10,404 nucleotides of DNA, taken from assembly GCA_017479785.1 (NCBI GenBank), contig JAFVBT010000053.1:1-10404 (forward strand), given 5' to 3'. The notes beneath the pieces are model-generated. The model was not told the origin of the DNA. It saw nothing but the letters and a program-made list of their open reading frames with translations, and ran no database searches. This document shows positions 7,216-10,404 of this stretch, piece after piece (the stretch's first letter is position 1; each line of letters begins with the position of its first letter). This stretch comes from Alphaproteobacteria bacterium (lineage in GTDB: Bacteria; Pseudomonadota; Alphaproteobacteria; RF32; CAG-239). A program made the translations under genes and the position numbers.

Positions 7216-7515
7216 TTAATTACAATAAACCGAATAGCTTTCCGGTGCATAAATTCCCATGGTCAAACCACCAAACAACGAATCATACAATGTCCAATGA
7301 GCATCTACGGCCTTAATACCTTTTGCCGGACAAACATTAGACAGGTCATAATCCGTTTTTTGCCACATTCCCCACAAGAAGAAATGACTTCTGCCCTCGT
7401 ATGCAGGTTTGGTATTTATTTCTTGCTGCGGATTAAGATTAAAACGCATAATATGGTCATTGCCGCAAGCAGAAAGCGTCAAAGCCAGGCCAATACAAAT
7501 TAAAAATTTTTTCAT
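7216..7515 (-). CDS. Bor/Iss-family outer-membrane lipoprotein
   Basis: The 99-residue protein begins with a lipoprotein signal: two Lys, a hydrophobic core and the lipobox LSAC with the lipidated Cys at 17. The mature part aligns by eye with phage lambda Bor from end to end: SHFFLWGMWQKTDYDLSNVC corresponds to the HFFVSGIGQKK...IC region, and LFGGLTMGIYAPESYSVYC to the GLLGFITLGIYTP...VYC end, including both late Cys residues. Length also agrees (Bor is 97 residues). Bor and its plasmid relative Iss are surface lipoproteins linked to serum resistance in E. coli; whether that holds here is unknown. The ATG is preceded by a strong AGGAGG (7523-7528 on the plus strand) 7 nt away. The gene is monocistronic with its own promoter candidate and terminator. 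No phage genes surround it. Confidence 0.85.
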   Translation of the reverse strand: MKKFLICIGLALTLSACGNDHIMRFNLNPQQEINTKPAYEGRSHFFLWGMWQKTDYDLSNVCPAKGIKAVDAHWTLYDSLFGGLTMGIYAPESYSVYCN

Positions 7516-7550
7516 AGATAGTCCTCCTTCTTGGGTTATAAACTATTGCC

Positions 7551-7579
7551 ACGTTACAATAAATGCACCAGAATGTCAA
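7551..7579 (-). promoter_or_regulatory. Candidate promoter of the Bor-like lipoprotein gene
   Basis: On the minus strand a perfect TTGACA (7579-7574) is followed after 17 bp by TAACGT (7556-7551), a 3/6 match to the -10 consensus. This gives a short leader ending in the strong AGGAGG. The rest of the 235-bp divergent spacer up to the next plus-strand gene (7516-7750) shows no gene; a weak plus-strand pair TTGCTG (7681-7686) and TATGTT (7703-7708) with 16 bp between them could serve the pilin-like operon. Confidence 0.35.
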
Positions 7580-7750
7580 CAGCCGCAAAAAGATAGTCTG
7601 AAAACCTGTTGTTATATAAAAATTTCCCTTTCAAAACCAAAATGTTACAAAAATATGAAAAAAAACCATTTTTTAAATTATTGCTGGTATTCTGCGTCAT
7701 AGTATGTTACTGTAAACTAACATAAGTATGTTCTGAAAAGGCTGAAATAT

Positions 7751-8632
7751 ATGTATATTTGGATTTTACTGGCAACAATTATGGTGGCGTTGAGCTTTTT
7801 TAATTTATCACCGCGTCGCGATAAAGATAACGCCTACAACGAAATTAAAACCGCAACGATCATCAATCGTTTTCGGCTTGAAAATAATGCTGTTGTGCGC
7901 CTGTTGCAATGCGAAACACTGATGAATATGCACACAAAAGGCTGGGATTCGGGAGATGCCCCATATAAAATTGAATTAACCTCCACCGATGATGACGGTA
8001 ACACTGTTTCCAATGATGCCTTTGATTTTGAATATACTTCACCGACCGAAAATCTGCCGGTGGGCTATCAGGCAGATCCGAACTTTCAGATTTATCATTA
8101 TGTTTATTGTCTGGATATACCGGCTGAAAATCGCAACCCCGATACCGGAGCACTTCCGGCGGTAATGCGTCCTTGCCAATACGGCTCGGCGGTGCACCCG
8201 ACCTATGTTGTATCATTTGCGGTTATTCCGATGCGCTTTCTGTCAAAAAACGCGGCAGCAGGCGAGCTGGCTGAACCGTTACCGATGTTTGTAAAATATC
8301 TGGCAGATGAAACCAAAGGCCAAGGCATTGCCGGCTGGCTTGATTGCAATGCCTCCGGAACATGCGAATTAAAAGGCAACGCATCGTATCAGGTAACAAA
8401 CATTATTAACGATGAAACAAACGAGGCTGTCGGCAACAAACGCGGTGTTCTGCCGCCAAATTCGGTGCTGTTCAATAATCCGGATTTTGCAGCTACTTGC
8501 CTGACCACACAGCCATGTATGTTTTTGTATCGCAAAATGCCGACCACTGATGAGCGTGCTTACTGCCGCCATCGCATGAATGGCTGGCAAAACCATTTGA
8601 ACAACCCTCCGGAAACACCGGAACAACCTTAA
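7751..8632 (+). CDS. Membrane-anchored Cys-rich protein, pilin-like N-terminal helix, operon partner of the large prepilin
   Basis: I do not recognise a named family. The 293-residue protein starts with a hydrophobic segment (about residues 2-18) followed by PRRDK and an amphipathic helix (about 26-55), similar to the stalk helix of type IV pilins. There is no Gly-ending, positively charged prepilin leader: the frame is closed by a TAA at 7718-7720 and the ten codons between offer none. The rest is a globular domain with eight Cys (54, 120, 142, 199, 205, 250, 256, 272), an even number that suggests disulfides and hence a periplasmic or surface location, and a Pro-rich tail. The start at 7751 has AAAAGG (7736-7741) 9 nt before it. 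The next gene begins 44 bp after its stop, with no terminator between, so the two are very likely co-transcribed. A minor pseudopilin or assembly partner is a guess from context. Confidence 0.6.
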   Translation: MYIWILLATIMVALSFFNLSPRRDKDNAYNEIKTATIINRFRLENNAVVRLLQCETLMNMHTKGWDSGDAPYKIELTSTDDDGNTVSNDAFDFEYTSPTENLPVGYQADPNFQIYHYVYCLDIPAENRNPDTGALPAVMRPCQYGSAVHPTYVVSFAVIPMRFLSKNAAAGELAEPLPMFVKYLADETKGQGIAGWLDCNASGTCELKGNASYQVTNIINDETNEAVGNKRGVLPPNSVLFNNPDFAATCLTTQPCMFLYRKMPTTDERAYCRHRMNGWQNHLNNPPETPEQP

Positions 8633-8676
8633 TAATTATTGGCGTGGCAAAGATATGGAACTTGAGGAGAACGACC

Positions 8677-10404
8677 ATGACAAAGTTAAATAAAAATATG
8701 CTGGAACGAGGCGGTTTAATGATTGAAGCCTTGGCCATGCTCGGCCTAATTGCCGTTGTAACACCGACAATGTATAAAAAATCGGCCGAACGCACTTTGG
8801 AAGTGGAAGATATCAACACGGCCACCACGGTTCGCACTTATATGAACGCGGTAGAGGCCTTTATGAACAACGAATACGGCACCTTGATGGGGCAACCGGA
8901 ATTAAATGCAGATGGTGGTGTTGCCGACCCGAATGCGCGCCGCGGCTTTTTCTATGAAAGCGCCGATGATGTCACCATCGGCCGCCCAATCGGTTCACGC
9001 GATTTCCACGGTAACGCCGGCGATCCGGTTTTGGAACTGACTGTAGACGATTTGGAGCCGTATTTGCCATACCATTTTGAGGCCAATAACCCGTTATATG
9101 ACTATGCCGCACCGCAAGCACGCATTGTCAAAAACGGCAACAACTTAACCGCCTTTGTGCAATTTCCGGCGCGCCAAGGCCAGGCTGACGGCATTGGCCA
9201 AGAGCGCACGGCACGCATTGCTTCCTTAGTTGGTGCGACAGGTGGTTATGTGCTTTCCGACGGCCAACAGGCACGCGGTGTCGGTGGCGTATGGAGCTTA
9301 GACAACAACAACATGAACGCCCTGTTCGGCGGCGCCGGTAATCCGTATTCACTCGTCACAGCTTCGGCCAATGTTGCCATGGATACCAACGGCGGCCAAC
9401 TTGATAACGATAAATATCTGCAACGCACCCGCGAAGATGATACCGATGCCGAGGGCGATGAACTGTGGCGCAACACCATGCGCACTGACTTGTATATGGG
9501 CGGCAATTTGAATGAGGATTCTAACGAAACTCAAAACACCAACGGTCAGGATAATAATACCAAACACAGCATTCGCAGCATTCAAAGCATGATCGTCGGT
9601 GCCGAAAAAGCACCTGAAGTCGGCCGCCAAAATGCCGACGGCACGCCGGTAAATGACGCAGAAGGCCACCAAGTTATGGACGAAGTAACCAATTATGGTC
9701 TATATATTTACGGCACAGGCACCGACAACAAAGATTATGCTGATGCATATATTAACGGTGCTTTACAAGCAGTTGCCAACGAACTGTATGCTTCCAAAGG
9801 TCGCATGATCGGCGAAGGCGAGGCACCGGCAGAAGGCACGCCTGACGAACGCTACGGCGGCGCTCAATTCTTATTCGGCCGCGAATCAGACAGCGAATAC
9901 AACACCGAAATTCGCGGCAACGGCGATATTATGAACATGGGCTCGCAGGGTTGGATTTATGCCAATTTAATGAATGAAAATGAACAAAACAGCGTTACCA
10001 TCGGCGGCGAATATGGCATCGCCATGGATTATACTCCGGCCGGTGAAGGTGAAGGCGCCGAAAACGTGCTTGATATCGCCATTGGTAACACTGTGTTAAT
10101 CGGTGAACATGGTAAAAAAACAGACGGATCAAATCCGAGTAACATTGAAGCATCTTATGTCAGCATTTTTTCAAATGACCAAGGTTTTCCATGGGGCTAT
10201 CGCACAATGACCAATGATGCCGGTGTGGAAGAACAAATCGCTGACGACCGCTCGGTAATAGCAGAAATGTATAACACAGAGCCGAATTTTCCGGTAGCAC
10301 TTGGCGCCAACACCAAGGTTGAAGGAACTTTGGCCGCGGCCCAGTTAGATGTCAACAAAATCCGTGCAGCCTCAATATCGGTTGGTTCAAAACACGTTGA
10401 CGAC
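8677..10404 (+). CDS. Large prepilin-like surface protein, 5' part (runs off the window)
   Basis: An open frame of 576 codons runs from ATG 8677, with GAGGAG (8664-8669) 7 nt before it, to the right edge without a stop. The N-terminus has a basic leader (Lys3, Lys6, Arg11), Gly12, then GLMIEALAMLGLIAVVTP: a class III (prepilin) signal if peptidase cuts after Gly12, with Glu17 at +5 and a Pro at +18. A stalk-like helix follows to about residue 65. The remainder is hydrophilic, Gly/Asn/Asp-rich and Cys-free as far as seen, several times longer than an ordinary pilin. Its visible end (ALGANTKVEGTLAAAQLDVN) has the short-strand, Gly/Val/Asn-rich style of PilV-type tip adhesins and fibre proteins. 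Prepilin peptidase and a pilus or type II-like machine would be needed; none is in the window. GC is high (36 of 60 bases at 9181-9240). The prepilin-like N-terminus is well supported; the adhesin role is inference. Confidence 0.7.
   Translation, partial: MTKLNKNMLERGGLMIEALAMLGLIAVVTPTMYKKSAERTLEVEDINTATTVRTYMNAVEAFMNNEYGTLMGQPELNADGGVADPNARRGFFYESADDVTIGRPIGSRDFHGNAGDPVLELTVDDLEPYLPYHFEANNPLYDYAAPQARIVKNGNNLTAFVQFPARQGQADGIGQERTARIASLVGATGGYVLSDGQQARGVGGVWSLDNNNMNALFGGAGNPYSLVTASANVAMDTNGGQLDNDKYLQRTREDDTDAEGDELWRNTMRTDLYMGGNLNEDSNETQNTNGQDNNTKHSIRSIQSMIVGAEKAPEVGRQNADGTPVNDAEGHQVMDEVTNYGLYIYGTGTDNKDYADAYINGALQAVANELYASKGRMIGEGEAPAEGTPDERYGGAQFLFGRESDSEYNTEIRGNGDIMNMGSQGWIYANLMNENEQNSVTIGGEYGIAMDYTPAGEGEGAENVLDIAIGNTVLIGEHGKKTDGSNPSNIEASYVSIFSNDQGFPWGYRTMTNDAGVEEQIADDRSVIAEMYNTEPNFPVALGANTKVEGTLAAAQLDVNKIRAASISVGSKHVDD

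Noticed and set aside
7409..7702. 97-codon plus-strand frame across the lipoprotein start and divergent spacer
   Set aside because: It begins antisense inside the clear Bor-like gene, has no SD and encodes no recognisable domain.
8493..8837. Minus-strand frame across the junction of the two pilin-like genes
   Set aside because: It is antisense to the ends of both genes and to the SD of the second; no family features seen.
9128..9672. Minus-strand open frames opposite the prepilin-like gene
   Set aside because: They overlap the 576-codon plus-strand frame that has an SD, a signal sequence and consistent codon use; the antisense frames have no initiation signals.
1..10404. tRNA, rRNA, CRISPR array, insertion sequence or phage integration site
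   Set aside because: No cloverleaf-type sequence with a conserved T-loop, no regularly spaced short DNA repeats, no transposase or integrase motifs and no terminal inverted repeats were seen on either strand.

Overview
The window reads as a chromosomal segment of a Gram-negative, AT-rich bacterium. Three things show a diderm envelope: a type V autotransporter whose barrel ends in Phe, a Bor-type outer-membrane lipoprotein, and a prepilin-like surface protein. The prepilin N-terminus and the autotransporter signal region resemble what I recall from uncultured host/gut-associated Alphaproteobacteria. That placement is inference; no rRNA, tRNA or marker gene is present to confirm it.

Layout. 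(1) Positions 2-439 (+) hold the C-terminal part of a sugar-phosphate isomerase/epimerase-like TIM barrel, followed after 145 bp by a maltose/galactoside-type sugar O-acetyltransferase (585-1166, +). (2) A symmetric, probably bidirectional terminator (1306-1342) separates these from a 4.1-kb autotransporter on the minus strand (1387-5451). Its passenger has eight FxxN and eight GGxI-like motifs in the style of chlamydial Pmp proteins. The open frame begins at a TTG with no Shine-Dalgarno sequence. A well-initiated 25-codon ORF at 5506-5429, in another frame, looks like the true N-terminus cut off by a 1-nt frameshift. (3) A divergent AT-rich spacer (5507-5769) with an inverted repeat leads to an HD-domain phosphohydrolase (5770-6462, +) and a small DUF1648-like membrane protein (6614-7162, +). 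(4) A Bor/Iss-family lipoprotein lies on the minus strand (7216-7515) with a strong SD and its own terminator, which abuts the stop codon of the convergent membrane protein. (5) From 7751 to the window edge there is a plus-strand operon: a membrane-anchored protein with eight cysteines (7751-8632), then the first 576 codons of a very large prepilin-like protein (8677 to the edge). This last gene has visibly higher GC than the rest.

The genes mostly concern the cell surface: sugar modification, an adhesin-type autotransporter, a lipoprotein and a pilin-like operon. The least explained parts are the two-gene pilin-like operon at the right edge and the frameshifted autotransporter leader. No CRISPR array, insertion sequence, integrase or attachment site was seen.
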